DNA of 36,670 nucleotides from UBA6165 sp044233745 (GCA_044233745.1 JBIIJN010000017.1:1-36670), one strand, 5' to 3'; positions 1 to 8,763 are shown, numbered from the stretch's first letter. Numbers and translations: made by a program. Notes: a model not told the origin generated them from the sequence alone.

Positions 1-54
1 CAACCGACAGCTATTTTCATCGGGAAATCTCAAACTAAATTCATGTATTTTCAT
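1..54 (-). CDS. IS1595-family transposase, N-terminal fragment (cut by window edge)
   Basis: Reading leftward from an ATG at 54-52 gives 18 open codons to the window edge, MKIHEFSLRFPDENSCRL. The pattern F-x2-FPDE-x-SC is what I recall for the start of IS1595 (ISXO2-like) DDE transposases, just before their zinc-ribbon. The protein would act on the ends of its own insertion sequence. Only the first residues are visible, so the family call rests on one short motif. The position, next to a paralogue that has lost its 5' end, fits an insertion sequence. Confidence 0.55.
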   Translation of the reverse strand, partial: MKIHEFSLRFPDENSCRL

Positions 55-107
55 CTCTTTTTTTGACAAAGATGAACCCTGGACTGCGTAAACTATTTAT
101 GTAGTGG

Positions 108-115
108 TATATTTG
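108..115 (+). promoter_or_regulatory. Bacteroidota -7 element (TATATTTG) facing the truncated barrel gene
   Basis: TATATTTG is a perfect match to the TAnnTTTG consensus. It lies close to the presumed IS end and points outward into the truncated barrel gene, so the insertion may drive transcription of the remnant. No convincing -33 TTTG was found at normal spacing. Confidence 0.4.
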
Positions 116-122
116 CGACTAG

Positions 123-1097
123 TCAAATAAATTAATTGGCTTTATTTTGTCTGACGATGGCCGCGAAGTACTCATGCAAACAGACAACTTAGGTAAGATT
201 TACATCCCCAAATCGGAAATTAGAAGTATCAAAAAATTAAACGAACATGAAGATTTTCAGGGCGGCAAATTTTTGGGAGAGGGCGTTTTCACGACACGTT
301 ATCAATTTACAACCAATTCATTTCCAATAAAAAAAGGCGAACATTATGCCATGGTTCATCTCTACGGACCAGAGGTTCATTTCTCAGTTGCTGATAATTT
401 TTCTATTGGCGTGATGACCACTTGGGCAGCTAGTCCGTTTGTGGTTGCACTGAAATATACCCTCGATTCGCATATCGAAAAATTGCATTTTGGTTTTGGT
501 ACTTTGCTTGGCTCTACCATGTTTTTAAATAGAGCACAAGGCTTGGGCGGTCTGCATTGGGGCATGGCCACTTATGGAAGTAGAAGAAACAACGTGACTT
601 TATCGGCAGGTTATGGTTATTTCAATTTCGATTTTTTCTGGAAACGATACTATCCTCAAGGCACTTTTACCGCGGCTAATCTTCCGAATGCTAAATCCAT
701 GGGGTTTAATACTGCGCATCGTGGGCCAATTCTTGGACTAGGAGGCATGTTTGCCTTAAACGACCGTGTTAGTTTCATTTTCGATGCCATGTTTGTGCAC
801 ACCAATCAAATGCTTTACGGACAAGAAATATCCAGCAATTATGGCAGTAACAATGAGCTTATTGATGTTACCTATGGTCCTTTGCTCGATGGTTTGTCTA
901 GAAAATCAAGTAACTTTATTTTTATGCCCAGTATGCGTTTCCAAAGAAAACCAAACAGAGCGTTTCAAGTAAGTCTTACAGGCGTTATTGGAAAAACAAC
1001 GTATACGTATTTACAAGACGGAAGTTTTTCTCCCAATGTTTTTATAGATAGATATTCATTTCCTATTCCGAATTGCACTTGGTTTTTTAATTTTTAA
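123..1097 (+). pseudogene. 5'-truncated outer-membrane beta-barrel protein, paralogue of the next gene
   Basis: The open frame begins right after a stop at 120-122 and has no ATG at its front; the first possible start is a TTG at 147. It aligns with the following gene from the G-F/Y-ILSDDG motif onward: LGKIYIPKS, the FLGEGVFTTRYQF stretch and the GLHWGM-x-TYG stretch are shared, and both end in WFF-x-F, a C-terminal Phe typical of outer-membrane barrels. What is missing is the signal peptide and about 40 N-terminal residues, so the product could not be exported. The neighbouring transposase end suggests that an insertion removed the 5' part. The rest of the frame is intact over about 320 codons, so the event may be recent. 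A functional cytoplasmic product from the TTG is unlikely. Confidence 0.7.
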
Positions 1098-1111
1098 TCA
1101 AATTTCGATTT

Positions 1112-2239
1112 ATGAGAAAGTTATTGTTTCTTCTTGGTTTGATGCTATTGCCCTCATTTTTAATTCAAGCCCAATCCAACCCAAACGCGGACGATTCTAC
1201 GCAATATATCATTACCAAAAATAATGGAATTGAATATGTTGGATACATTTTATCAGACGATGGAAGAGAGGTTTTGATACTCACGGGTGATTTGGGAAAA
1301 ATTTACATTCCGAAATCCGACATTAAAAATATCAAGAAAATTGACGTAAATCGCGACTATCGTGATGGTGAATTTCTTGGTGAAGGTGTTTTCACTACGC
1401 GCTATCAGTTTTCAACGAATGCTTTTCCAATAAAACGAGGAGATCATTATGCCATAGTGAACTTGTATGGTCCGGAGGTTCACTTTTCGGTTATGGACAA
1501 TCTATCGGTTGGAATTATAACCACCTGGATAGCCAGTCCAATAGCTTTGGCCTTGAAATACACCATTCCAACTGGCAATGAAAAATTAAATTTTGGTCTC
1601 GGCACATTGATTGGTTCTTCGGGTTATATCAATCAAACCAGAGGCTTTGGGGGTTTACATTGGGGCATGATTACTTATGGCGATAGACGCAATAATATCA
1701 CATTATCAGCTGGTTATGGCTATTTCGATGCAGGAAACGGTGGCGTTGATATATTAATTCCCGCAGGCACATATTATCCGATTGACGAGGGCTTTGGCTA
1801 TCAATATTTTCAATTTCCATATGGATCAAGACAAAGTAATGGTTTATATAAAGGTCCAGTGATTGGACTTGCAGGTGTCGTGGCCATTAATGCTAAAACC
1901 AGTTTCTTCATCGATGTTATGGGAACTTTTGCAAGCAGAAATGGTGTTTATCAGAACATTACCTATTCAAACACGAATGCATCAGATTCTGATTATGCTG
2001 TGGTTTCAGAATCTATGGACTACACCGAGACCACGACTAATTTTGTGATCATGCCCGGCATGCGTTTTCAGAAATCCGAAAAATCTGCTTTTCAAGTGAG
2101 TTTAGCGGGAATAATTGGTACGCGGAATTATAGAGAAACCTTGTTTTATTCGAATAGTGAATTCAATCCAGGTATTTTTATGACCAAGCGAAATTATTCC
2201 TTCCCTTTTCCGATGGTAAGTTGGTTTTTTAAATTTTAA
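1112..2239 (+). CDS. Outer-membrane beta-barrel protein with N-terminal SH3-like segment
   Basis: Protein of 375 residues. Residues 1-20 are a clear signal peptide (MRKLLFLLGLMLLPSFLIQA, cut before Q). Residues about 30-75 form a short beta-rich module (ITKNNGIEYVGYILSDDGRE, then GKIYIPKSDIKNIKKI) seen in many Bacteroidota secreted proteins. The remaining 290 residues alternate polar and aromatic residues with many Gly and end in WFFKF, as expected of an outer-membrane barrel. It starts 14 bp after the truncated paralogue ends and is followed by a terminator. I do not recognise a specific function; a porin or structural barrel is only a guess. It is the intact member of the tandem pair. Confidence 0.75.
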   Translation: MRKLLFLLGLMLLPSFLIQAQSNPNADDSTQYIITKNNGIEYVGYILSDDGREVLILTGDLGKIYIPKSDIKNIKKIDVNRDYRDGEFLGEGVFTTRYQFSTNAFPIKRGDHYAIVNLYGPEVHFSVMDNLSVGIITTWIASPIALALKYTIPTGNEKLNFGLGTLIGSSGYINQTRGFGGLHWGMITYGDRRNNITLSAGYGYFDAGNGGVDILIPAGTYYPIDEGFGYQYFQFPYGSRQSNGLYKGPVIGLAGVVAINAKTSFFIDVMGTFASRNGVYQNITYSNTNASDSDYAVVSESMDYTETTTNFVIMPGMRFQKSEKSAFQVSLAGIIGTRNYRETLFYSNSEFNPGIFMTKRNYSFPFPMVSWFFKF

Positions 2240-2264
2240 GACAAAACTTATTTTATTTATTTTC

Positions 2265-2297
2265 AAGGAGTTCTGATTGGGGCTCCTTCTTTTTTTT
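2265..2297 (+). terminator. Rho-independent terminator after the barrel genes
   Basis: AAGGAG (2265-2270) pairs with CTCCTT (2283-2288), and the stem extends by G-T pairs. A run of eight T follows at 2290-2297. It lies 26 bp past the barrel stop codon. Confidence 0.8.
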
Positions 2298-2326
2298 ACA
2301 ACAATACGCTCAGTTAAAAATAATTC

Positions 2327-2334
2327 TAAATTTA
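2327..2334 (+). promoter_or_regulatory. Possible -7 element of cphA (TAAATTTA)
   Basis: This differs from TAnnTTTG at the last base only and lies 58 bp before the chosen ATG of cphA, just after the upstream terminator. It is a weak assignment based on position and a one-mismatch consensus. Confidence 0.3.
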
Positions 2335-2392
2335 CGTGCTTCGAAGCAGACCTATAAGTGATTCGAATTACAAACACACTAAACCAATTTTT

Positions 2393-5050
2393 ATGAATAT
2401 CAGAGAAATAAACGCCATGCGCGGACCCAATTATTGGTCAGTTCGTCGTCATAAATTAATTGTTATGGTATTGGATTTGGAGGAAATGGAAGACCAGCCC
2501 ACCAATAAAATACCCGGTTTTTTAGAAAGATTGAAAACGATGTTTCCAAGCATGGAAAAGCACCGCTGCTCGAAAGGCTACGAAGGGGGCTTTTTTGAAC
2601 GTGTCGAAGAAGGCACTTGGATGGGGCACGTCATAGAACATATAGCACTCGAAATTCAAACCATGGCTGGCATGGAAGTTGGCTTCGGTAGAACCAGAAC
2701 GTATGGAGAACATGGTGTTTATTTCGTCGTTTTTGCTTATTTGGAGGAAAAAGTTGGTCGTTATGCAGCCAAAGCCGCTGTGCGAATTGCAGAAGCGCTG
2801 ATAGCCGGTGAATCTTACGATATGTCCTCAGACATTCAAGAAATGCGGGAAATTCGCGAGGCCGAACGCCTTGGACCAAGCACGGGCTCTATTGTAGAAG
2901 AAGCCGAACGCCGCGGTATTCCTTGGATTCGATTAAACAAATATTCCTTGGTGCAGTTGGGCTACGGTGCCAATCAGAAAAAAATTCAGGCCACTGTTAC
3001 CAGTCAAACCAGTTCTATTGGTGTTGAAATTGCATGCGATAAAGAAGATACAAAATATTTGCTCGAACAAGCCGAAGTTCCTGTGCCCAAAGGCGAAATC
3101 GTGCGCAGCGAAGAAGGTTTAAAAGAGGCAGTGCGCTATGTTGGTTTTCCGCTGGTTACAAAACCTGTTGGCGGCAATCATGGTAGAGGTATTACGGTGA
3201 ATATCAATAATTTAGAAGATGCTTTGGAAGGTTATAGACAGGCCAAAGAAGTGTCGCGTCAGGTTATTGTTGAGCGCTTTATCACAGGTGAAGATTATCG
3301 CATTTTGGTCATTGACAATCGCTTGGTTGCCGCGGCAAAAAGAACCCCAGCGCATGTTATAGGAAATGGAAAATCTACCTTACAAGAATTGATTGATACG
3401 GTAAATGCCGACCCAAGACGCGGATTTGGTCATGAAAAAGTATTGACACAAATTACTGTAAATGAATTGACCAAGACTATCATTGCTGCCAAAGGATTGA
3501 CCTTGGATTCTGTTATTCCTGAAGGTGAACGTGTTATTTTAAAAGATACAGCCAATCTCAGCACGGGTGGCACTTCAGAAGATGTAACCGACATTTTGCA
3601 TCCATCAGTGGTGTTTATGGCTGAGCGCATTTCTAAAATCATCGACTTAGACATCTGTGGAATTGATGTGATGACTACTGATATCACCAAACCTTTAGAG
3701 GAAACAGGTGGGGCAGTACTAGAAGTAAACGCAGGTCCAGGTTTTCGAATGCACTTGGCGCCTGCCGAAGGTTTGCCGAGAAATGTGGCAGGTGATGTGA
3801 TCGATATGTTGTTCCCAGCAGGTTCATCGTCGCGAATTCCAATTATCGCCGTTACAGGTACAAATGGAAAAACAACTACTACACGTTTGATAGCCCACAT
3901 GGCTAAAATGAAAGGATTTAAAGTGGGTTACACCACATCCGATGGGGTTTACATTCAAAATAGATTGGTGGTGAAAGGTGATTGTACTGGCCCTGCTAGT
4001 GCTGAGTTTGTTTTGAAAGACCCAACTGTGAATTTCGCCGTGTTGGAATCTGCTCGTGGTGGATTGCTTCGTGCTGGTTTGGGCTTTAAAAAATGTGATA
4101 TCGGTATTGTAACCAACGTAGCATCAGACCATTTGGGCTTAAAAGGAATTCATACTGTTGAGCAATTGGCCAAAGTGAAAGGCGTTATCCCAGAAACTGT
4201 GCTTAGAGATGGTTATGCCATTTTGAATGCTGATGATGATTTGGTGTATAACATGCGTAAATCGGTAGAATGCAACGTGGCTTTGTTCTCGATGGATGAA
4301 AATAGTCCACGCATCAAAGCGATGATGAAAGTAGGTGGAATATCTGCTATTTATGAAAATGGATTCATTACCATTTGCAGAGGTGAATGGAAATACCGTG
4401 TCATCAAAGCGGTGAATGTGCCCCTGACTTTTGGCGGAAAAGCAACGTTTATGATTCAGAATGTATTGCCAGCCGTGCTCACAGCATACCTCAAAGGATT
4501 CAGCATTGAAGACATCAAAGTAGCCTTAGAAACTTTTATTCCATCACCAGGGCAAACGCCAGGTCGCTTAAATTTGTTCAATTTCGAGAACTTCCAAGTG
4601 TTGTTGGATTATGCCCACAACCCAGCGGGACTTCGTGCCTTGAAAGATATGACCGATAAAATGGATTGTTCTGTGAAAATTGGAATTATTGCGGGTGTTG
4701 GCGACCGTCGAGAAGAAGATACACAAGAAGTGGGCGCTGTTGCGGCTTCCATGTTTGATGAAATTATCATTCGCCAAGACAAGCATTTACGTGGCAGAAC
4801 AGATACCGAAATCATTGAAATGTTGGAAGCGGGAATCAAATCTGCAGAGCCAACTAAAAAAGTGACCATCATCGCCAAAGAGCGAGATGCTATAATTCAT
4901 GCCGTTAAAACAGCACCTAAAAATGCCTTGATCGTGGTTTGTAGCGACGTTATACCAGATGCTTTGAATTTGGTTTCCGAACTCAAAGAAGAAGAATCCA
5001 ACAGGCTTTATAAGTTTAATCCTGAAGAAGATATTCCGAACAAGGCTTAA
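2393..5050 (+). CDS. cphA: Cyanophycin synthetase
   Basis: Protein of 885 residues, the usual CphA length. It polymerises aspartate and arginine (multi-L-arginyl-poly-L-aspartate) with two ATP-using active sites. The N-terminal domain opens with the hallmark MRGPNYWS and carries H79-V-I-E-H83. An ATP-grasp domain covers about 210-480 (GGNHGRGITVNI; VLEVNAGPGFRMH), and a Mur-ligase domain begins with the P-loop VTGTNGKTTTTR at 487-498 and includes LDYAHNPAG near 738-746. The start is the ATG at 2393, because MNIREINAMRGPNYWS matches family starts. A GTG at 2336 would add 19 residues that do not look conserved. No cyanophycinase (cphB) lies next to it. HxxEH resembles the inverted zinc-peptidase motif; I recall that the N domain of some cyanobacterial CphA1 enzymes cuts primers, but activity here is inference. 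Confidence 0.93.
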   Translation: MNIREINAMRGPNYWSVRRHKLIVMVLDLEEMEDQPTNKIPGFLERLKTMFPSMEKHRCSKGYEGGFFERVEEGTWMGHVIEHIALEIQTMAGMEVGFGRTRTYGEHGVYFVVFAYLEEKVGRYAAKAAVRIAEALIAGESYDMSSDIQEMREIREAERLGPSTGSIVEEAERRGIPWIRLNKYSLVQLGYGANQKKIQATVTSQTSSIGVEIACDKEDTKYLLEQAEVPVPKGEIVRSEEGLKEAVRYVGFPLVTKPVGGNHGRGITVNINNLEDALEGYRQAKEVSRQVIVERFITGEDYRILVIDNRLVAAAKRTPAHVIGNGKSTLQELIDTVNADPRRGFGHEKVLTQITVNELTKTIIAAKGLTLDSVIPEGERVILKDTANLSTGGTSEDVTDILHPSVVFMAERISKIIDLDICGIDVMTTDITKPLEETGGAVLEVNAGPGFRMHLAPAEGLPRNVAGDVIDMLFPAGSSSRIPIIAVTGTNGKTTTTRLIAHMAKMKGFKVGYTTSDGVYIQNRLVVKGDCTGPASAEFVLKDPTVNFAVLESARGGLLRAGLGFKKCDIGIVTNVASDHLGLKGIHTVEQLAKVKGVIPETVLRDGYAILNADDDLVYNMRKSVECNVALFSMDENSPRIKAMMKVGGISAIYENGFITICRGEWKYRVIKAVNVPLTFGGKATFMIQNVLPAVLTAYLKGFSIEDIKVALETFIPSPGQTPGRLNLFNFENFQVLLDYAHNPAGLRALKDMTDKMDCSVKIGIIAGVGDRREEDTQEVGAVAASMFDEIIIRQDKHLRGRTDTEIIEMLEAGIKSAEPTKKVTIIAKERDAIIHAVKTAPKNALIVVCSDVIPDALNLVSELKEEESNRLYKFNPEEDIPNKA

Positions 5051-5067
5051 TTTTCTTAAACAATTTG

Positions 5068-5097
5068 CGAGGCCTCGGATGAAAATTCGGGGCTTCG
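5068..5097 (+). other. Hairpin after cphA, without a T tract
   Basis: CGAGGCCTCG (5068-5077) can pair over 10 bp with CGGGGCTTCG (5088-5097), including two G-U pairs, around a 10-nt loop. It sits 18 bp past the cphA stop and about 50 bp before the next gene. No T tract follows, so it could be a weak terminator, an RNA 3'-end stabiliser or an attenuator. Confidence 0.5.
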
Positions 5098-5148
5098 AAA
5101 TACGTACGATGACACCAATTTATTTTTTGAAATACACGCACAATAATA

Positions 5149-5721
5149 ATGAAATTAGACAAAGAATTTTGGTCAAAACGCTACCAAGAAGACCAAACAG
5201 GTTGGGATATTGGCTTTTGCAGCACACCGCTTCAAGAGTATTTCGATCAACTGACCAATAGACAACTCCATATTTTGATTCCCGGCGCTGGATATGCTCA
5301 CGAAGCCAATTACCTGCATCAATTGGGATTTACAAATGTACAAGTTATTGATTTAGCGCAAGAACCCTTGACACATTTAGTGGATATTTGCCCAGATTTT
5401 CCGAAAGAAAACTTGCTTCTTGGCGATTTTTTTGAACACCAAGGTCAATACGATTTGATTGTAGAACAAACTTTTTTTTGCGCTATCGACCCAAGTTTGA
5501 GAGAAGCTTATGTAAAAAAGATGAAATCGCTGCTCAAACCAACTGGTAAATTGGTCGGCGTACTTTTCAACCGAGATTTTGAAGGGGGACCGCCTTTTGG
5601 CGGCTTTGTTGAAGATTATCGTGTGCTTTTTCAAAAATATTTTGATACAGTGAGCATGGAAACTTGTTACAATTCCATTGAACCGAGAAAGGATAGTGAG
5701 GTTTTTATGAAGCTGTGTTAG
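5149..5721 (+). CDS. TPMT-like SAM-dependent methyltransferase
   Basis: Protein of 190 residues in the thiopurine S-methyltransferase (TPMT) superfamily, which moves a methyl group from S-adenosylmethionine to small thiols, halides or similar acceptors. The start FWSKRYQEDQTGWDIG is the family's signature segment. The SAM-binding loop follows as LIPGAGYAHEANYL, then an acidic strand end VIDLAQEP, and EQTFFCAIDPSLR, which matches the family's substrate-site region. A GGPPFGGF loop lies in the last third. Length is normal for a bacterial member. Its stop codon touches the ATG of the helicase gene, so the two are almost certainly co-transcribed. The true substrate cannot be read from sequence. 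Confidence 0.85.
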   Translation: MKLDKEFWSKRYQEDQTGWDIGFCSTPLQEYFDQLTNRQLHILIPGAGYAHEANYLHQLGFTNVQVIDLAQEPLTHLVDICPDFPKENLLLGDFFEHQGQYDLIVEQTFFCAIDPSLREAYVKKMKSLLKPTGKLVGVLFNRDFEGGPPFGGFVEDYRVLFQKYFDTVSMETCYNSIEPRKDSEVFMKLC

Positions 5722-7548
5722 ATGAAAAGTTGGGATAGAGCGATTTATATTGAAGATTTAAAGCAAGTTCTGACTCACGAACGCCAGGCACAAGAAATCC
5801 GCTATGGTAAAAATGCCAATGCTGCTAACCTTAAAGAATTGAAGCAGCAAGGTGTTGTGTTGCATCCCCTAAAGGTTCTAAATAGAACTTTTTCTACCGA
5901 TGAAACACCCCTTGTGCATTTTCAGATTTTGTATGATGGAGCATCCAACATGTTTAAACCAGGAACGCCCGTTCGATGTTTTCAAGATACCAACCAAATC
6001 AACGCGCATGTGGTTGATTGTATGGATAAAACCGTAGTCGTGGCTATACATGGCGAACATTTCCCCGATTGGATTGAAGAGCGCGGTGTGGGATTGATGC
6101 TGCAAGCGGATGAACATACTTTCGATTTGATGGATCGCGCTTTGGGCTTTTTGGAAGAAAATAAGCTCGAAAACATAAAAAAAATCGTATCATATCTGGG
6201 TCGAACTACTAGTGAAAAAGTTCTAAATAGAACTATTTATTCTAATGAAAACCTGAATGACTCCCAAAATGCCGCGGTGAATGCGATTTTGCAACAAGAG
6301 GGCATTTCTATTGTACACGGTCCGCCAGGGACAGGAAAAACCACAACCATTGCCCACGCCATTCACGCATTAGTGAAAGATGGAAAACGTATCGTTGTAA
6401 CGGCACCGAGCAATACCGCTGTGGATCATTGCGCCCGCGTTTTGGTGAAACATGGACTGAAAATTTTGCGCGTAGGCAACAACATTAAAATTGCGGAAGA
6501 CGTGTCGCCCTTCACTGTGGATGGCTATTTGGAGCAAGCAGCAGAACTGAAACAAATCAAAAATTACCAGAAGCAAATCAACGAATTGCGAAAAAAAGCG
6601 GGTCAACACAAACGCGTTTTCGACAAAGCAGCCCGTGAAGAACGACAAGCCAATTATCAGGAAATCAAAGCATTGCGCAAGGAAGTGAAGGCGCTTCGGG
6701 CTTTTGCCATCGACAAAGTGAAAAACGCTTCCGAAGTGATCTTGGGCACACCAGTTGGCTTGTTCGACGAATTGGGCTTCGATTTTCAGGTGGATTATTT
6801 GTTCATCGACGAAGCAGGGCAGTGCCACGATGCTTTGGCTTGGCTCTTGGCACCTATTGCGGCCAATTGGGTTTTGGCGGGTGATGTGTACCAATTGCCT
6901 CCGACTTATTTGGCCAATCAGAACATGAGGAATCCTGCTGCGTCTTCTATTTTACACAACATGCAGCAGTGGGTTTCGACCGTTCATTTTTTGGACACCC
7001 AATACCGCATGACACCCAAAATCGCGCAGTTTTCAAACGCTCAGTTTTATGACAATCGTTTGCAGCACTTTAAAGCAGAGCTAGAAGAATTCTCATTTCT
7101 GTTTTATGATACGGCAGGCATGGGTTATGAAGAGAAAATTATTGAGGAAACGGGATCTCGTTTTAACGAGGGCGAGGTGGAATTGGTGCAGAAATTATTG
7201 GAATCACCCGAAAATCAAGAAGTGAACTGGGTGCTAATTTCGCCCTACCAAGGTCAGGTGGATGCATTGAAAACGGCCTTGGGAATTAAACATAAAATTT
7301 CCACAATTGACAGCATCCAAGGGCAAGAAGCGGATGGAATAATTATCAGCTTGGTACGCTCAAACGATGCCCAAGAAATTGGATTTTTACAAGATTACCG
7401 TCGCATGAACGTGGCATTAACACGAGCACAAAATAGATTAATCGTGATTGGCGATAGCGCAACAATCGGTGCAGACAAATTTTATGGCGCTTTTTTGGAT
7501 TATTGCGAGGAGCTTGGTGCGTATCGGAGTGGGTTTGAGCTAGGGTGA
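5722..7548 (+). CDS. SF1 helicase, UPF1/IGHMBP2-like
   Basis: Protein of 608 residues from the UPF1-like branch of superfamily 1, ATP-driven DNA or RNA helicases. An N-terminal beta-barrel-like region (about 1-180) precedes the motor. Seen motifs: LNDSQNAAV (Q-motif region), Walker A GPPGTGKTT at 200-208, TAPSNTAVDHC (Ia), D363-E-A-G-Q (Walker B, motif II), VLAGDVYQLPP (motif III), LDTQYRM (motif IV), DSIQGQEADG (motif V) and RRMNVALTRAQ (motif VI). A charged, coiled-coil-like insertion lies at about 275-335. All motor residues are intact. It starts immediately after the methyltransferase stop codon, with no gap. Known relatives work on nucleic-acid repair or RNA metabolism; the exact job here is unknown. 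Confidence 0.9.
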   Translation: MKSWDRAIYIEDLKQVLTHERQAQEIRYGKNANAANLKELKQQGVVLHPLKVLNRTFSTDETPLVHFQILYDGASNMFKPGTPVRCFQDTNQINAHVVDCMDKTVVVAIHGEHFPDWIEERGVGLMLQADEHTFDLMDRALGFLEENKLENIKKIVSYLGRTTSEKVLNRTIYSNENLNDSQNAAVNAILQQEGISIVHGPPGTGKTTTIAHAIHALVKDGKRIVVTAPSNTAVDHCARVLVKHGLKILRVGNNIKIAEDVSPFTVDGYLEQAAELKQIKNYQKQINELRKKAGQHKRVFDKAAREERQANYQEIKALRKEVKALRAFAIDKVKNASEVILGTPVGLFDELGFDFQVDYLFIDEAGQCHDALAWLLAPIAANWVLAGDVYQLPPTYLANQNMRNPAASSILHNMQQWVSTVHFLDTQYRMTPKIAQFSNAQFYDNRLQHFKAELEEFSFLFYDTAGMGYEEKIIEETGSRFNEGEVELVQKLLESPENQEVNWVLISPYQGQVDALKTALGIKHKISTIDSIQGQEADGIIISLVRSNDAQEIGFLQDYRRMNVALTRAQNRLIVIGDSATIGADKFYGAFLDYCEELGAYRSGFELG

Positions 7549-7567
7549 TTTTGTTCATATAAATGAA

Positions 7568-7814
7568 ATGTGATTTTTCGCGTCTAACTCATTGAAAGTT
7601 AATAATATATTCGTTACCTGGATTTGGTAACGGTTAATTTGAAAATGAACTGATTTGCATCTAAATCATTGAAAATGAACAAGATATTCGTTGCCTTGAT
7701 TTGGTAACGGTTAATGCGAAAATAAGTGGTTTTTGCCCCTAACTCGTTGGAAATAAATATCATATTCGTTGTTAAAACTTGCTAACGGTTACTAACGGCT
7801 ATTTATAACCGTCC
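7568..7814. repeat. Three tandem 77/78-bp degenerate repeats, each with a hairpin
   Basis: This gene-free gap holds three imperfect copies. Landmarks recur at constant spacing: CTAA(C/A)TC(A/G)TTG at 7584, 7661 and 7739; ATATTCGTT at 7607, 7684 and 7762; TAACGGTTA at 7628, 7705 and 7783. Each unit can fold a hairpin with 7-nt arms and a 7-nt loop: CGTTACC/GGTAACG (7612-7632, perfect), CGTTGCC/GGTAACG (7689-7709, one G-U pair) and a weaker third (7767-7787). Further TAACGG and TAACCGT motifs follow at 7793-7812. The array starts about 20 bp after the helicase stop. I know no named family it matches. Confidence 0.8.
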
Positions 7815-7841
7815 TTATTTTGTTTTGCGCCCAAGAATATC

Positions 7842-7849
7842 TATTTTCG
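7842..7849 (+). promoter_or_regulatory. Possible -7 element of the BASS transporter (TATTTTCG)
   Basis: TATTTTCG has one mismatch to TAnnTTTG, with a TTTG 19 bp upstream (7819-7822) as a possible -33 element. It lies 23 bp before the ATG, giving a short leader. Moderate to weak support. Confidence 0.35.
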
Positions 7850-7872
7850 CCCTTCAACAAAAGTAGATTCTC

Positions 7873-8742
7873 ATGCAAACAAGTATCATCACCGAAGTAT
7901 TTTTGCCAGTAGCCTTGGCTGTTATTATGTTGGGCATGGGTTTATCGCTGACTTTACAAGATTTTAAACGCGTCACGGTTTTGCCCAAGGCGGTAATTAT
8001 AGGTTTGATTTGTCAAGTTGTTATGCTGCCTGTGCTGGCTTTTGCCCTGATGTCGGTCTGGGAAATCAAATCGGAGTTTGCTGTGGGCATAATATTGTTG
8101 GCAGCTGTTCCGGGCGGACCTACTTCGAATCTTTTGGCGTATCTGGGCAAATGTGATGCTGCGCTTTCCATAACACTCACGGCAATTTCGAGCCTCATCA
8201 CCATTTTCACGATTCCTTTTTTGGTGAACCATGCCATGGAAACCTTTATGGGAGCAGGTATGTATGTGGCATTACCAGTACTTAAAACGATGCTTCAAAT
8301 TTTGGTTATTACAATCATTCCCGTTTCTTTGGGAATGTTCCTCAACAAGCGATATCCCAAAATGGCGCTGCGTTTTCAAAGACCCGTGAAAATTGCCTCT
8401 GCGGTTTTTATAACGATTATCATCTTGGGTGCGGTGTTAAAAGATCGCGAAAATCTAATTCCCTACATGTTGCAAACAGGTGCACCTGCCTTGGTTCTCA
8501 ATGTGCTCACCATGCTTTTGGGTTTCGGCGTTTCAAAAATTGCGGGTTTGAATTTCAAACAATCCTCAACAATTTCCATTGAAGCGGGCATTCAAAACGG
8601 AACATTGGCCATAGCCATCGCATCTTCGGCTACTTTGCTCAATAACCCAACAATTGCTGTGGTTCCTGCGCTGTACTCACTGATTATGTTTGTAACGGGC
8701 GGTTTGGCAGTTTATGTTTTTGCGCGGGTAAATAAAGATTGA
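7873..8742 (+). CDS. Bile acid:sodium symporter family (BASS) transporter
   Basis: Protein of 289 residues, almost wholly hydrophobic, with about nine or ten predicted membrane helices. The start region VALAVIMLGMGLSLTLQDFK is typical of the BASS/SBF family, as are AVPGGPTSNLLAYLGK in the crossover region and EAGIQNGTLAIAIA near residue 236. These proteins use the sodium gradient to move organic anions; bacterial members have been linked to bile acids, pantoate or other small acids, so the substrate here is open. Length is normal. It stands alone on the plus strand, convergent with the RNA methyltransferase, with only 21 bp between stops and no visible terminator. Confidence 0.88.
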   Translation: MQTSIITEVFLPVALAVIMLGMGLSLTLQDFKRVTVLPKAVIIGLICQVVMLPVLAFALMSVWEIKSEFAVGIILLAAVPGGPTSNLLAYLGKCDAALSITLTAISSLITIFTIPFLVNHAMETFMGAGMYVALPVLKTMLQILVITIIPVSLGMFLNKRYPKMALRFQRPVKIASAVFITIIILGAVLKDRENLIPYMLQTGAPALVLNVLTMLLGFGVSKIAGLNFKQSSTISIEAGIQNGTLAIAIASSATLLNNPTIAVVPALYSLIMFVTGGLAVYVFARVNKD

Positions 8743-8763
8743 TTCTCAAGCCAAACAAAATGA

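Larger units (their letters stand above)
1..125. mobile_element. Probable end of an insertion sequence (boundary approximate)
   Basis: The transposase start lies at 54, and homology between the two neighbouring barrel genes resumes only near 125-137, so the IS end must fall between these points. An untranslated end of 60-80 bp is normal for IS elements. I could not identify the terminal inverted repeat because the other end is outside the window. The right boundary given here is an estimate. Confidence 0.45.

Noticed and set aside
2336..2392. Longer start of cphA from a GTG
   Set aside because: The extra 19 residues do not resemble the family start, while the ATG at 2393 begins exactly at the conserved segment.
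3430..3900. Long antisense open frame inside cphA (minus strand)
   Set aside because: It is a shadow of the strongly conserved cphA frame. Similar antisense frames in the helicase, tex and gyrB genes were dropped for the same reason.
5068..5097. Calling the hairpin after cphA a terminator
   Set aside because: No T tract follows on the plus strand, so it was listed only as a hairpin.
7568..7814. CRISPR array interpretation of the tandem repeats
   Set aside because: Units are 77/78 bp and degenerate throughout, with no identical short repeats separated by unique spacers, and no cas genes nearby.
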